Source: Hirundichthys speculiger (Eukaryota; Chordata; Actinopteri; Beloniformes; Exocoetidae). From it: a stretch of 64,000 nucleotides of DNA. The stretch covers positions 62,001 through 126,000 of the forward strand of contig JAGFBZ010001584.1 in the NCBI GenBank assembly GCA_018398805.1. Direction: 5' to 3'. The notes under the pieces were generated by a model. It ran no database searches, was not told where the DNA came from, and saw only the letters and a program-made list of their open reading frames with translations. Shown here in pieces: positions 47,718-58,775 of this stretch (the first letter of the stretch is position 1; every line of letters begins with the position of its first letter). Both the position numbers and the translations under genes were made by a program.

Positions 47718-50109
47718 GTACAAAAATACTGCATGTTCAGTGACATTTATTTCAGCATAATCAAGACTGAAGTGTGAAAAGCACCATGTTATGAGTAAAG
47801 CTAAGAATCATAATTTGCTATGCACATTTACAAAAGTAATTCACAAGGCAGAAGTGATTTGATTTTGAATTCTTCATATGATAAAAGACCATTACTTCAA
47901 TAAAAACTTTATTTATATAGCACTTTTTATACATGTAAAATGCAACACAAAGTGCTTCACAGAATAAAACATAAAACACGAACACAACAATTAACTTTAC
48001 TTAACTTCCTAAATGATGTTATTCAGCTTTATTTTTTTCTTTTCATAGCAGTACCCATCTTTCACGGATAACACCATTCATTGCACAAAAAAAATTCAGA
48101 TATTTAAATGTGTAAAGCTAGTAGGTAAGGTCAGCTTCAGTGAGTTTATAGCCCATGTAGGGTTAGAAGTTCATCAGAGAGGGCATCAGTCCCTGGTTTT
48201 AGATTTAACTGCGGAGGTGAGCAAATTTCACACCAAAGTAAGTGACACTGCAGCTTTGACACCCATGCATGGGAAAGTCCAGAGAGGCTGACAGTTGCAG
48301 AACATATGAGAACTCCTGAGATCAGCTTAGCACTGGATGTTAATTCAGTTTTGATGCTCAGTGTTCTGACAATCCTCAGCTCGATCTGAAAAACATTCAG
48401 TTTGGTTTGTTTGTTTTTCCCTCGACGCTCGCCTCTACAGTCTTAATGCTAACTAAATTAGCTAACTTAGTTTCTCTAAGGCCTTTGTATTAACATGAGA
48501 GTGGATTAGCTAACTTAGTTTCTCTAAGGCCTTTGTATTAACATGAGAGTGGAAGATCAAACAAAAATAATACTCAGTCTGTCACCTTATTAAGACACTC
48601 TCTGCGGTGGTGGTCACTACCCAGGAGTCATTGCATTGACCCCAGTACAGACAGAGCCCAGATATTGTCCCACCAAGAAGGCGTGTAAACTTTGCACTCT
48701 GCAAAACACCTTGTTTGGGTGCAAAACACCGAAATAGTTCCCGCAGAAAGGGGACAGAGGCTGACGCTGAGTGGAATCCAATAGCTGAACAGCAAACACC
48801 GATGTTTTAGCATGGGAATTTACATCCATGCTATGTACAGTTGTCTTTCTGCTGGGAAGTTAAACTGAAGTAACATTCAACAACATCATGTTATTAAGTA
48901 TTTTCAAGCCTTGTTGTGGATGTTTTGTTGTTGTTTTTTTCTAATTAATGCTATGTGTTCATATACAAATGTAGGCAGCAACTGCGCTGCCCCAAAGACA
49001 AAGATACAATATTTGAAAGTGAAATGCAGTGAAAAGCCAACTACAAGCCTTAAAGTTGCGCAGGGATTAAAAATGTTAAATTTATCTTAAAACTATGCAA
49101 AAATAATGTTTTCCGTATGAAAAACCGTATGTTTTTGTGCAAATTAGTGCTTTTAAATAAAATCCTGTGCACCTTCCACATTCCAGGCATACATTTATTT
49201 ATAAACACTAACAAAATTCAAAAACTGTTAGTTTCTGAGCAAATAGATTAAATTACATTCAATAACTAATACGACTGTAAAACAGTGTCATAAGGTTTAT
49301 GAGCTGCATTGAGGTATTTTTATTGAAAGGTTAAGAGCTGCTGCGTAGCTCAGTGCTTTAAGCAGACAGCCATGTGCAGAGGTGGAGCGGCTGCAGGTTT
49401 GAATCCCAGCCTGTGACCCTGTGCTGAGTGTCTTCCCCGTTCTCTCTCTGCCCAGTTTCCTGTCTTCTCTTCACTGTGAATAAAAGCCACTAATGCCCAA
49501 AAATTTAAAAAGAAAGAAGAAAAATAATAATAATTAAGAACAGCAGCTATGGGGTTTTCACAAACCCTGATCTTGTCTTCTACCTGCTTGTAGCAAATAT
49601 TTTTCCTTTTTGGATTGTTTGTTTGTACATGAACATATAGCGCTGTAAAAGACCAACTTAGAATTAACATAAGAGCATTTATAAAAGAAAACACTTGAAA
49701 CACTAACAATGTTCTCCTTCCAAATGAAAGGGCAGGGATCATCTGTAATTTTGTGTAAATCTTCATGTTTCCAATTTGGTATCAAATGACTGCATAAAAT
49801 AGACAAAATTAGATAACTTGGCATAACTACATTATAAAATATATTTTTCTTTCCTGTTCCCAAGGCCTCTGCTCCCCTCGTTGCTTTTACACCCACAAGT
49901 TCTTGCATCTCAGGAGACACTTTGTGGGAAATGGAGCTTACTTTGCACGCATCCAGGGGAAGAAAACTTCAGCGACAAGCATGCGGGCAGATGTACCAAC
50001 AGAACTTAACAAACCGCCTCGACCCAGAGGGTCTGATAGCTGGAACAAATGGGCTTTACTGAGTAGCCAGCTATTCTCATTATGTCAAATCTTTCCTATT
50101 TTAATATGA
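47588..50109 (+). CDS. Unrecognised two-exon gene, 124-residue predicted protein
   Basis: Exons 47588-47717 and 49865-50109. The ATG sits in a strong context (gtcgccATGG). Exon 1 ends phase 1 at atag|gtacaa and exon 2 starts after a pyrimidine-rich acceptor (cctgttcccaag|gc), so the reading frame is kept across a 2.1-kb intron. The product starts MAESHLLTSVVSVITPKDVV, is basic and rich in His/Lys/Arg (THKFLHLRRHF), and ends after a hydrophobic tail (LFSLCQIFPILI). No signal peptide or known domain is seen. An AATAAA at 50214-50219 follows the stop by 105 bp. It converges with ripply. I do not recognise the family. The intron contains a SINE and another repeat. It could be a short vertebrate gene or a chance spliced ORF. 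Confidence 0.45.
47900..47985 (+). repeat. Dispersed fish repeat (tttatttatatagcacttt)
   Basis: The core tttatttatatagcacttttt ... cacaaagtgcttcacag is a common fish repeat end. It lies in the intron of the unrecognised gene. Confidence 0.6.
48457..48552. repeat. Perfect 48-bp tandem duplication
   Basis: Two identical 48-bp units (48457-48504, 48505-48552), each starting attagctaacttagtttctc and ending gagagtgg. Confidence 0.95.
49335..49510 (+). mobile_element. tRNA-derived SINE, copy 2
   Basis: A-box tagctcagtgc (49346-49356), B-box ggtttgaatcc (49396-49406), body cagcctgtgaccctgtgctg and an A-rich tail. Same family as 6573-6745, better preserved. In the intron of the unrecognised gene. 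Confidence 0.85.
49865..50109 (+). CDS. Unrecognised gene, coding exon 2
   Basis: Completes Gly44 and adds 80 residues (LCSPRCFYTHKFLHLRRHFV ... FPILI), then TGA. It includes a proline-rich basic patch (NKPPRPRGSDSW). A second open frame overlaps and follows the stop (50082-50342); it could be 3' UTR. Confidence 0.45.
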
Positions 50110-50213
50110 ATGACAGGGACGATAAGCTCCAGAGCCATGTTCATAAAACCAAATTCATGTCTGAAGTGGATGAATCATTTTTTTCATGGGAAATGTTACA
50201 TTTTCATGATGTC

Positions 50214-50219
50214 AATAAA
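50214..50219 (+). terminator. Poly(A) signal of the unrecognised + strand gene
   Basis: AATAAA, 105 bp after the predicted stop. Confidence 0.5.
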
Positions 50220-50333
50220 GAGAAAAAGAAGAAGCTAAGAACTCAGTTTAATTTGGATAATTTCATTGTGTCTGTAGACAGTAAAAATATGAAAGTATGG
50301 TACGTAGATATAAGTATAACTCAGACATCTACA

Positions 50334-50353
50334 TTTATTTAATGCATTTTATT
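50334..50353 (-). terminator. Poly(A) signals of ripply
   Basis: Two minus-strand AATAAA hexamers (50353-50348 and 50339-50334), 164-183 bp beyond the stop codon. Confidence 0.55.
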
Positions 50354-50516
50354 GCCATTATCAACAAAATACAAAAAGGTAGAATGTTATTGGAATAACT
50401 TAGACATTTACATTAGTGTCTGCTTTAAGAAATGAATGTCTATGTACATGTATTTACAGAAATAAATTATAAATATAAATATGACATTATGCAAAAGTTT
50501 CTTCATCTGTCATTGT

Positions 50517-50679
50517 TTAGTTCTGCTCCTTTTCCACCTCCTCCTCTTCATCATCGCCCTCTTCGTCGCTGCTGGAGTCCTCATAGGGGCAGATGGTCGC
50601 TTGGACCGGATAGTTGCGCAGGAGCATTTCTGCGTCCCGGTAAAGATAATCAAAGCATCTCGATTTCGGCCAGAACAAC
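50517..50679 (-). CDS. ripply2: ripply coding exon 3: Ripply homology domain and acidic tail
   Basis: Completes Lys64 and encodes LFWPKSRCFDYLY through the acidic C-terminus, 53 codons plus TAA. This block is the diagnostic part of the family and contacts T-box proteins. Confidence 0.95.
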
Positions 50680-51052
50680 CTATAAAACAAAAGACATCGA
50701 TGGGTATGACGCACTTTAAGAGAACTGAGGGGATGATGAGCAAGTCTGGTTTGATTGGCAGAGTTTCACTTACTTCACTGGATGGACGACCTGTGAAGTT
50801 TTGGGTTGTTTCGCATTAGAAAGCTCCCCTTGCAAAGGTGGGGTCTAAAAGTTAAAACAAAGAGATTTAGTTATAGACATAACTTTTGTCCACTGAGCAG
50901 AATTTCCAGATGTGTTAACCTCCTAGGCTCACCGTCGCTGCGGCAGTGTTGCTCTCATTTCCATTCCACGGTCTCCACAGGTTGGAGTGCTGGGTAGAAC
51001 TGTCTCCAGCTAAACGAGGCTGTAATCCGTTCTTTGTTGCGTTATTCTCCAT
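50517..51052 (-). CDS. ripply2: Ripply transcriptional co-repressor, probably Ripply2, complete
   Basis: Ripply proteins bind T-box factors and recruit Groucho/TLE through a WRPW motif, which ends Mesp/Tbx6 activity at somite boundaries. Three minus-strand coding exons, 51052-50933, 50844-50774 and 50679-50517, join with consistent phases (0, then 2) into 117 residues. The start is the MEN ATG at 51052. WRPW lies at residues 26-29. The Ripply homology domain starts HPVKLFWPKSRCFDYLY (61-77) and continues through LLRNYPVQATI. An acidic tail (SSSDEEGDDEEEE) ends at TAA. Donors are gtgagc and gtaagt; acceptors are cttttag and tttatag. The MEN start, the length and the linkage to sim1 (both on human 6q) favour ripply2, but the acidic tail also resembles ripply1. 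The family is certain; the paralog is less so. Confidence 0.93.
50774..50844 (-). CDS. ripply2: ripply coding exon 2
   Basis: Residues 41-63 plus two bases of Lys64 (TPPLQGEL ... VVHPVK). The linker is poorly conserved up to the HPV that opens the Ripply homology domain. Only 88 bp of intron separates it from exon 1. Confidence 0.9.
50933..51052 (-). CDS. ripply2: ripply coding exon 1 with WRPW motif
   Basis: Forty codons starting MENNATKNG. The Groucho-binding WRPW follows HSNL at residues 26-29. The donor after ACG is gtgagc. Confidence 0.92.
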
Positions 51053-51099
51053 GTCTCCTCGTGCTGATCCGCTCTCAGTAAAGTCCCTTCAGGTTATGA

Positions 51100-51757
51100 G
51101 GCTGAAGGCCGGAACTTCCTATTTATCAGGGCCCGGCAGCCCGTGCCAAATTGCGCCTTGACGCGTCTCCAAGTGTTTCCATGCGCCACTGTGTCGAGGT
51201 GAGAAGTCACACTTTAGCAAACAAGGACCATATGGCCAGTTTTGTCTTCATTTTGGATCTAGCTCAGAGTAAAAGAAATCTCGTCACTTCGAATCATTTC
51301 AAAACAAATAAGCCCGATAAGGTGCTCAAATACATGGTATCTGAGAGACACACTTTCTCTGGTTAATACATAAAATAGAATCATATCATATAAAAAAACA
51401 TTTGGATTTTTTTTAATAGAAAAAGGGGGAAAGGGGGTGCTTTTTTGTCGGTATGTATGTTTAAATTTAAAATCAACATTTGCTTTTGTTGGCGAAGCTT
51501 TTGTCACAATTAAGTCTTGATCCCATTAACCTTTCTTTATCTCAGTGGAGCCATTTGGCTGTGAGGTGTGAAGAAACACGTGCCCCGTCGTTCCGTAGGC
51601 TTCACTCAACATGCAGGAAGACTCGTGGATGATTAAGAAGGGAGGGGAGGGGAGGAGAGGGGAGGGGGGGGGGTGACACGCGCCAGCATTTTGTGTACAT
51701 AACAGAAGGATAGAGGTTGGTAGTTACACCTCAGCAGATGCATCGCGCTCCCATATG
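51100..51757 (-). promoter_or_regulatory. ripply upstream region with T-box and E-box sites
   Basis: Contains a TATA-like tataaat on the minus strand near 51120, and an inverted pair of T-box half-sites near 51197-51214. It also contains an AGGTGTGAA T-box site (51564-51572) followed by a CACGTG E-box (51577-51582). A further TTACACCT (51724-51731) is followed by E-boxes CAGATG (51735-51740) and CATATG (51752-51757). Mesp (bHLH) and Tbx6 (T-box) are known ripply2 activators, so the mix fits. Functionality is inferred. Confidence 0.45.
51636..51676. repeat. G-rich tract with G-quadruplex potential upstream of ripply
   Basis: Repeated GGGAGGGG-like units ending in a run of about 10 G. It lies about 600 bp upstream of the ripply ATG. 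Confidence 0.6.
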
Positions 51758-52028
51758 GTGGTGGACCCGATGATGCTGCATCACTCAGCGTTTGCAGGAG
51801 CTTCATTCGGTCGTCTTCTCAGCTGAACCAGAAAAAAAAAAATGCTGACGAATTAGTTCTTTCGACTCATTAATCTCAGAAATGCCTGGATAAGTGCTTT
51901 CCCGACACGTATAGCCTACCAGTAGGGGGGAGTGTGGGACCGCCAGCTGTGCTGAACACATTATGGAAACGCAGTCATATTTGGCACATCACTGCAGTGG
52001 AATGCCTTGACTGAGGCCACAGTGGACA

Positions 52029-52049
52029 CCCCCCCCCCCCCCCCCCCCC
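52029..52049. repeat. Poly-C tract
   Basis: An uninterrupted C-run of about 21. Confidence 0.95.
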
Positions 52050-52054
52050 ACTAG

Positions 52055-53145
52055 GTGTGCTTGTGCTCTTTTTGGCTCCATTCAGAGTTCATGGGTACCT
52101 CGTTTTCAAGCATCATTTGGTCACAGCTGTCAGGCAGACGTGACAGTGTGCATAAAGGTGACCCATGCATGACCAGCATTACATTTTTTTCCTGCCCATA
52201 GCTCCATCAACATCATAAAACCAGGGAGCAGGCGATCAGTCTGTCTGCACAGACCTCCATGTCACTCACACTTCATTCTCTCAGTTCTGGAGCTAATTAG
52301 GCATACTGCCCGCTGTCACTGCTCCCTTTTTGTGTTTCCTATCCAGTCTTCTGCTGCTCTTTGAATATTCCTCCCCATGTCCACAAACTCTAAAAAGCTA
52401 ACAAATCAGTGGCATATTTTGCAGCTGATACATTTAAGACTTTATGTTTATAGATTTCACATTTACCTATTGATACCAGTGTTTGAGAATTTAAGTTGTA
52501 CATTGTTTGCAAACAAACGATTGTCAGATAAGTATGGTCCGCTAAACTCAGAAACAAACTGAATGTCTGATCATTGATCAGAAATCGGCTCTCTGGGCTC
52601 ATCTGTTTAAGTCGAGCCTCATAAATTAAAGAGTTATATTTTGCGCCGTCTCTTTGAAAGTCCTTCCAAATATCTGGTCCAAAGCCACTTTTTTCACTTG
52701 AGGAACATTTTGAAATTAAGAATGCTGGCGTCAAAACCTAGATTGGAGATGTTTGCAGCTTTGATTTTTTTTTTCTTTTCCTTGTTTAGATTAATTTCAG
52801 TGCCTTTTGAGCTGACCTTAAGAAAAACAAAAGCCCCGATTCTTCTTAAACAAAAAAGCTGCAGCAAGGCTCCTAAGTGGAAACAGTGGAGGGGCTCACA
52901 CGACCCCTTCTTTATCCTCTCTTCACAGCTTATTTTAGAATTGATTTTAACGTTTTGGTGCAAACTTTCATGGCTCTGCATGGTTAAGCTCCTCAGCTCT
53001 CAACTTCACAGTTGCTAAATCCCTTCTCACCTTGTTGAACACCGAGGTCATCGAGCCAGAGGCTGTTAGTGACCTTCCACACACAATTTAAATTTCAGTG
53101 GTGTGTGTGTGTGTTTATTCCTATCATCCTCTTTGCATTTTAGGG
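52055..53145. other. Intergenic, no gene seen
   Basis: Open frames on both strands (52390-53018) have low complexity and no recognisable domain. Confidence 0.5.
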
Positions 53146-53149
53146 TTGC

Positions 53150-53370
53150 AGCTCAGGTGCCATCAGGCTAGAAGCGTAGTACTCCTTCACAGTCCATCAC
53201 AGGGCCACAAACAACCATGTACGCTCACTCTTATAGGCAATTTAGAGCAATCAGTCAACCCAACAAAGACATTTTTCAACTATAGGAGGAAGTAGGAGTA
53301 TCCAGGGAAAACCCACGAGAACGTGCTAGCTCCACAGAGAAGGGTCCCCACACAGATTTGAAGGGGGAAC
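53150..53370 (+). repeat. Dispersed fish repeat related to 30625-30925, copy 2
   Basis: Shares cagtccatcacagggccac, gcaatttagagcaatca and ggaggaagtaggagta blocks in the same order, more diverged than copy 1. Confidence 0.55.
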
Positions 53371-53439
53371 ATTCTAATTCATGTTTTGCTGTTTATTACT
53401 TTAAAGTACCATTTAATTCCACATATGGTAATACCTTGC

Positions 53440-53860
53440 ATCATGTTTTAAAAGTTGGTTCACCGGCAACAAAACACTGGACAAAAATGTACAAATTGTC
53501 CTGTGGATTGACAAATGGAAGCCACATGCTTGAGGTAAAGAGGAGGACCATCTGGCTTTGTGACAGCATACAGGGTCAGAAGGCAGCATCTGTGATGGCA
53601 TGAAGAAACGTGGCCATCTGTAAAGGGACCATTAATGCCGAGCAGCATAAGGTTTGGGACCAGCTCCTGCTGCCGTTCAGAAGGCATCTTCTTCAGGGTA
53701 GGTCCTGGTTATTTCAGTAAGACAATGTCAAACAAGGTTTCTCCACATATTACAGAGGGGTGGCTGCATAGTAAGAGTCTGGGTGTCAAAATCCTTTGAA
53801 ACATCCTGGAACATAACAAGCACACAGGGAAAAACCTTTTGATTTCAAAACCACAGCAGC
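53440..53860 (+). mobile_element. Decayed Tc1-like transposase fragment
   Basis: The order of motifs (ggaccatctggctttgtgac, ctgtgatggcatgaag, aagacaatgtcaaac, agagtctgggtgtc) parallels fish Tc1-like transposase (DHPA..., LMVWG, QQDNAKPH, RVRVLNW). Several frameshifts and stops; inactive. Confidence 0.55.
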
Positions 53861-53869
53861 CTGTCTCTC

Positions 53870-56130
53870 CAGTTTTCAAACAAGACTGAAAAAAGATGAT
53901 GCCCTGTAGGAAAGTTTCATTAAAAAAATAAAAAAAAAACCTCTGCCATCATTTGATTTGTTACCTTTATAGTATACAAGATTGAAATGATTTGTTTTAT
54001 ACATTATATACAGAAACAAAATGTTATTCTTGTAAGAATACATGTATACAAACATGACATTTAGGACCATGATCAGCCAGCGAACAGATTAATGCAAGAA
54101 ACAAAGATTTATTCATTTATTTATTTGTGTTTCCAAATAATACAATAATTCTAGATCAAGCTGGAGTTTTTTCATCAGTGTTGGTCCTTAAAAAGATGCC
54201 CTCTGTGCGTGGTGTGAATTTTGTCGTGACATGTTTTCAGAACACGTGGTTCATTCAGACAGAACAGTGCATAGTATGCCGAGAGAGCGAATGAGAGAAG
54301 AATACAAAAGAAGCAGCAAATATGAGGCGTCTGCCAGCTCTGAATGAGGCAGAATTGTGAAGAACACAGAAAAACACAAGGCACAGCCATGCACATATGC
54401 AGTAATGGACAAAATAGAAGAAACACTCACTGTAGAGACCATAGAAAATTGAGGATAAAGCCATTTTCCTCTATTGGCTGAATCCATTAAGCATAAACTA
54501 AAGATGAAAAAGATGAGCATACAAGCCATGTTAAGAATAATTGTGTAGATGTGAAGCTTCCAATCACAGTCAGGGAGCTAAAAGCCTGATCCCACCATTT
54601 GGTATTTACCTTGAGCACTTTTTTTTTTTTAGCTTTCCCAAAAAAGCCTCATTTAATGTTCAGTGCCTTGTTTGTTGATATCTCATTTTTCTTTTGACTT
54701 TGATTTCTATTCATAGCAGATTGCTTCTTTTGCATTTCTCTTTTACAAAGCTCAAGATCATTCTTACCTTAAAAAAAATAGCAACAATGAAAAAATATTT
54801 CTTCATCTCAATAGTAAACCATAAATATGTTACAGAGTATATACGGAGGTGGGGTCCCACTCACTTTTCTCCATCCCTGGCTGCACTCGGGGACCCTAAG
54901 ATGGGTGGTAATGGGGTTGGTCATTGGTTGTCTCCTTCCCTGATGAAGGATGAAGCATTTCCTGATTATTAAGAAGTCATGCATTTATGAAAATCCTCTT
55001 GTGTTCAAGGTCAGCTACCAAGCATGTATTTCCAGGTGTATCTGCCTTGGGTGAGGCTGGCCTTGCAGCTGACTCAGATGTGTTTTATGTTGCTGGGACT
55101 GTGCGCAGGAGACAGGATGGATCCTCTCTGAGCCTGTTACGTAGGTTTGCTGGAGAAGCCAGGGTGTCATACATGGCTTTGATGATCAATCATGGTCTAT
55201 TTGATTTTATGCTCCAGGGGTAACTCAAAATAAGATTTTCTCTCCTCTATGCTCTCCCATTTCATCCAACAAATCTGCCTGGCTTGTGGTACAGTTTTGA
55301 AACATCTGGCTCCTTCTTCCTGTCAGCACACGCCATCTATCATTATGGATAAGCATTCAGCAGTGGTTGCCAGGTAGATGTTTTTGTTCATACGCCAAAG
55401 CCGTCTCGCTTTGTTTGATGCAGCCTAGTATATCTTGGTAGCAAAAGGCCAACAGAGAAGAAGAAGAAGGCTTCCATGAAAAAAAAATCTCACTTTTAAA
55501 ACCATAGATTCCCAGATAAGAGGAAAAGTAGAAAACTAATGGATAAGAAAAGGCACCAACCAGCGTCTGAGATGAAATGACTCCAACAGAATCTAAGGGA
55601 TTGAAAGAAGCAAATGTCTCAAAGGATGCAGCCCTTGCAGCTCTCACAGCAGAAACACATGTACATGAATTGAAATTGAATAGGCTGAACCAGAACCTGG
55701 AGTGAAGTCTGCATAACTGCTGCTGGAGAAAATTGAACCACTTAAGCAGTATCTGGATTCTGAACTTCCCAGGACTAAATACAGTGGGCTTAATATGAGT
55801 CCTCCTCTACAAACAGCCATGGGAACCTAATGGACCTCTCAAACTGGGAAGATTGCAATTTTGATGACAGTAATGTTCTGCCTGATGGGGCTTTGCCATG
55901 GTAACCCATTACCTCCACTGAGTACTAACCAGTCTTAATAGTCAGATGCTGTCATGCACTCAACTGTAAGCAGGTCACATTACCAAACAAGAATCCAAAC
56001 TGTTCCACCTTTTCAAGGATTGACATAAGGAAAATTCCAATTAAGAATTTAGTGATGCCAAATGTTCCCAAAAAATATTTCATCTCCCTTCTAACCATAT
56101 CTAACAACTAGAAAAAAAGCAGGTGCCAAT
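53870..56130. other. Intergenic, no gene seen
   Basis: Mixed AT-rich and moderate-GC DNA (54840-55230 is GC-richer). No supported exon or assigned repeat. Confidence 0.5.
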
Positions 56131-56132
56131 TA

Positions 56133-56575
56133 TTCAATTTAATTCAATTCAGTTCAATTCAGTTCGATTCAATTCAATTCAATTCAATTCAATTCATTTC
56201 AATTCAATTCAATTCAATTCAATTCAATTCAATTCAATTCAATTCAATTCAATTCAGTTCAGTTCAGTTCAATTCAATTCAATTCAATTCAATTCAATTC
56301 AGTTCAGTTCAGTTCAATTCAATTCAATTCAATTCAATTCAATTCAATTTAATTCAGTTCAGTTCAATTCAATTCAATTCAATTTAATTCAATTCAATTC
56401 AATTCAATTCAGTTCAGTTCAGTTCAATTCAATTCAATTCAATTCAGTTCAGTTCAGTTCAATTCAATTCAATTCAATTCAATTCAATTCAATTCAATTC
56501 AATTCGATTTAATTTAATTTAATTTAATTTAATTTAATTTAATTTAATTTAATTCAATTCAATTCAATTCAATTC
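56133..56575. repeat. 440-bp (AATTC)n pentanucleotide array
   Basis: About 88 pentamers. Most are AATTC, interrupted by clusters of AGTTC (starting at 56256, 56301, 56356, 56411 and 56446) and a pure AATTT block (about 56505-56553). The open frame through it (QFNSI repeats) is an artefact of a period that is a multiple of five. Confidence 0.95.
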
Positions 56576-56579
56576 ATTA

Positions 56580-58680
56580 TGTTATTGTGCTTTTATCTAT
56601 TTTTATTTTCAAGAGAGTGACTTTATTTTAGTTTGTTGACTTGATTGGACGAGCTTAAGTTTCCATTCATTCAATTACAATAAAGAAACATAACAGAATC
56701 TGTCTCTTTCCAAACAGACTGTCTGTGTTGGCTCTCCCACTGTCTTTCGCCCACACACACCGACACATGCACACCCAGATTAGATCTAATCCAATCCCAC
56801 ACAGAGAGACACAAACACCACCACCACCACCACCCCCTGCTATTTCACATAAGATAACAAGTAAAAATACACTGGGTGCATTTGTTAGTAGTACTCGTGC
56901 TCCTAGCTGTGAAATTTAAATTATACGTCTCTGAAATGGTTCCAAATTCAGCTAAAACATTGTGGCCTGGAGTCCTAATCGGATGCTGAAAGCCATTTTA
57001 CCAGACTTTGAAAAACGCCTCCAAATGCATACCCAGCTTTACAGTGTATTACACTAACAGTGTATGTTATGCTCTGTCTTATTAGGAGTGAAAACAGAAG
57101 CAAGACTTTACATTCACTAAGAAAATCTAAAATGATATCACATATTAAATTGAGAAAATGTAAAACTGTAGACTAGTGGGTCACTTTCTCCTGGTGCTTA
57201 GAATGTAACTGTCTCTTCCATATTGGCTTCAGTTTCTGCATGTGAAACTGCATCAATCTTTTTTTTTTAATGATTTACACCTGGAGGTCGTTAGTGAATG
57301 AGATGACGACTAGCTAGTCACTGACCACCATGAAAGGGTTAAATCAAGAATTGGGAAGGAGACAGCATGGACCCAGCAGAAAGTCAAGTCCACTACTGAT
57401 AATAATGTCTGCAGTGTAAGACAAGATATAAGGTAACTATATCAGGTCTAAACCTTAAATTGTGATCAATCCAAAAACTTGCATGTAACCTAACCCTATA
57501 TTTTTGTCTTTTTTTTTTTTATTAAGACAGAATGTGGGCTAATATAGAGGTTACAGTATTCTGTTTCCTGCATATGAAACAGTAAAAAATCTAATCAAAA
57601 AGATTTGTTAAAGCCAGTGGCATTGACAATGGCATTTGTTAACCTTCATGCAATGTTTTCCTTGTTAATCCTGACTTAAGAAAGTAAACGGTCCCCCATC
57701 TGACAACAGCAGGGGTAGAACCCTGATCCATTTAGTAACAAACAGATGCTCATTGACACCACCCTCCTTCCTTCAGTTTGCATTTGGAGTTTGACTTATT
57801 TTCTTAACCCTCTAAAACTCACCCACTGAGTTTTAGAAAATTGTTCTCCTTTGCCTGTGATTAAGAAAATAATGGAAAAAAAATTCAGTATTTGCAGCAA
57901 TTTATAAATGTTAAGTGTTATGAATCTTCAACAGGGGGTTTATGGTTAAAAATATTCCTACTTTTGCTTTATTGAGAGGCACATTTGTGGAAAATAACAA
58001 ATATGCATATGAGTATCAACATTTGCATTTCAGAAATAAATATTACTGATACTAAACTGCTGAAAACAGCAAAAAAAATAAATAAATAAATAAAAGCATA
58101 TGAATGGCTAGATAAAGGTGTGCCTGCGTTTAAAGAGGCTAAAAACTGATGTCATTGGAAGATTCATATAAAAATCAGTGCTTTTCATGGCAGACAGAGC
58201 AGATAAAAAAGACAAAACTTGAACATTCAAACAAATTCGAATGTAACAGGTAAATTAGGAATACCTGAGGGTGCACCAACCATAAAATCACCAACCAACA
58301 ATAATCTAACAAGACACCATTGTGGAGTAAAACGTACACAGGCAGGAAAACTAACTGAAATATATCCTTCAAAGACAAACATAATTTCAATTTAATAAAG
58401 GAAATATACATAAACATGCATAAAGAGCAGGCCAATTGGGTTAAATCGCTTTCATTCACATTTAAAGTATCTAAAAAGCCCTCCAGCCTACGCTACTCTA
58501 TTGTTTGCTCTTCTCTGCAGTCTAATCCATCTCACATACTGCTGAGACATCTTACGGGAGCGGTTCCACTTTGAAAAAGAGTGACAAGGAGTTAACATTT
58601 ACCAAACTTCAGAGGCAGTGTAAGACTATAATTTTAATTAGTCTGGTTTTTAACTAATGTAGCATTTGAATCCTTGTTCA
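56580..58680. other. Intergenic, no gene seen
   Basis: A short CCA run (56817-56836) and AT-rich unique DNA. No exon supported. Confidence 0.6.
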
Positions 58681-58689
58681 GACATCTGC

Positions 58690-58743
58690 AGCTCCTCAAC
58701 TGACCACTAGGGGGCTGCTCCAAAAGCAAGTCAATATCCACTA

Positions 58744-58775
<32 letters not shown>

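Noticed and set aside
49335..49410. tRNA gene
   Set aside because: A and B boxes are present, but the cloverleaf is not kept and a SINE body and tail follow; it is a tRNA-derived SINE.
50082..50342. 86-codon frame after the unrecognised gene's stop
   Set aside because: It spans the poly(A) signal at 50214 and starts inside the upstream frame; more likely 3' UTR, though a frameshifted extension cannot be fully excluded.
52390..53018. Overlapping open frames on both strands
   Set aside because: AT-driven, low complexity, no recognisable domain or consistent splice sites.
56123..56512. 129-codon repetitive protein (QFNSI units)
   Set aside because: A five-base repeat without stops in this frame; not a gene.
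56133..56575. CRISPR-like regular repeats
   Set aside because: No spacers and the wrong kind of genome; a simple pentamer array.
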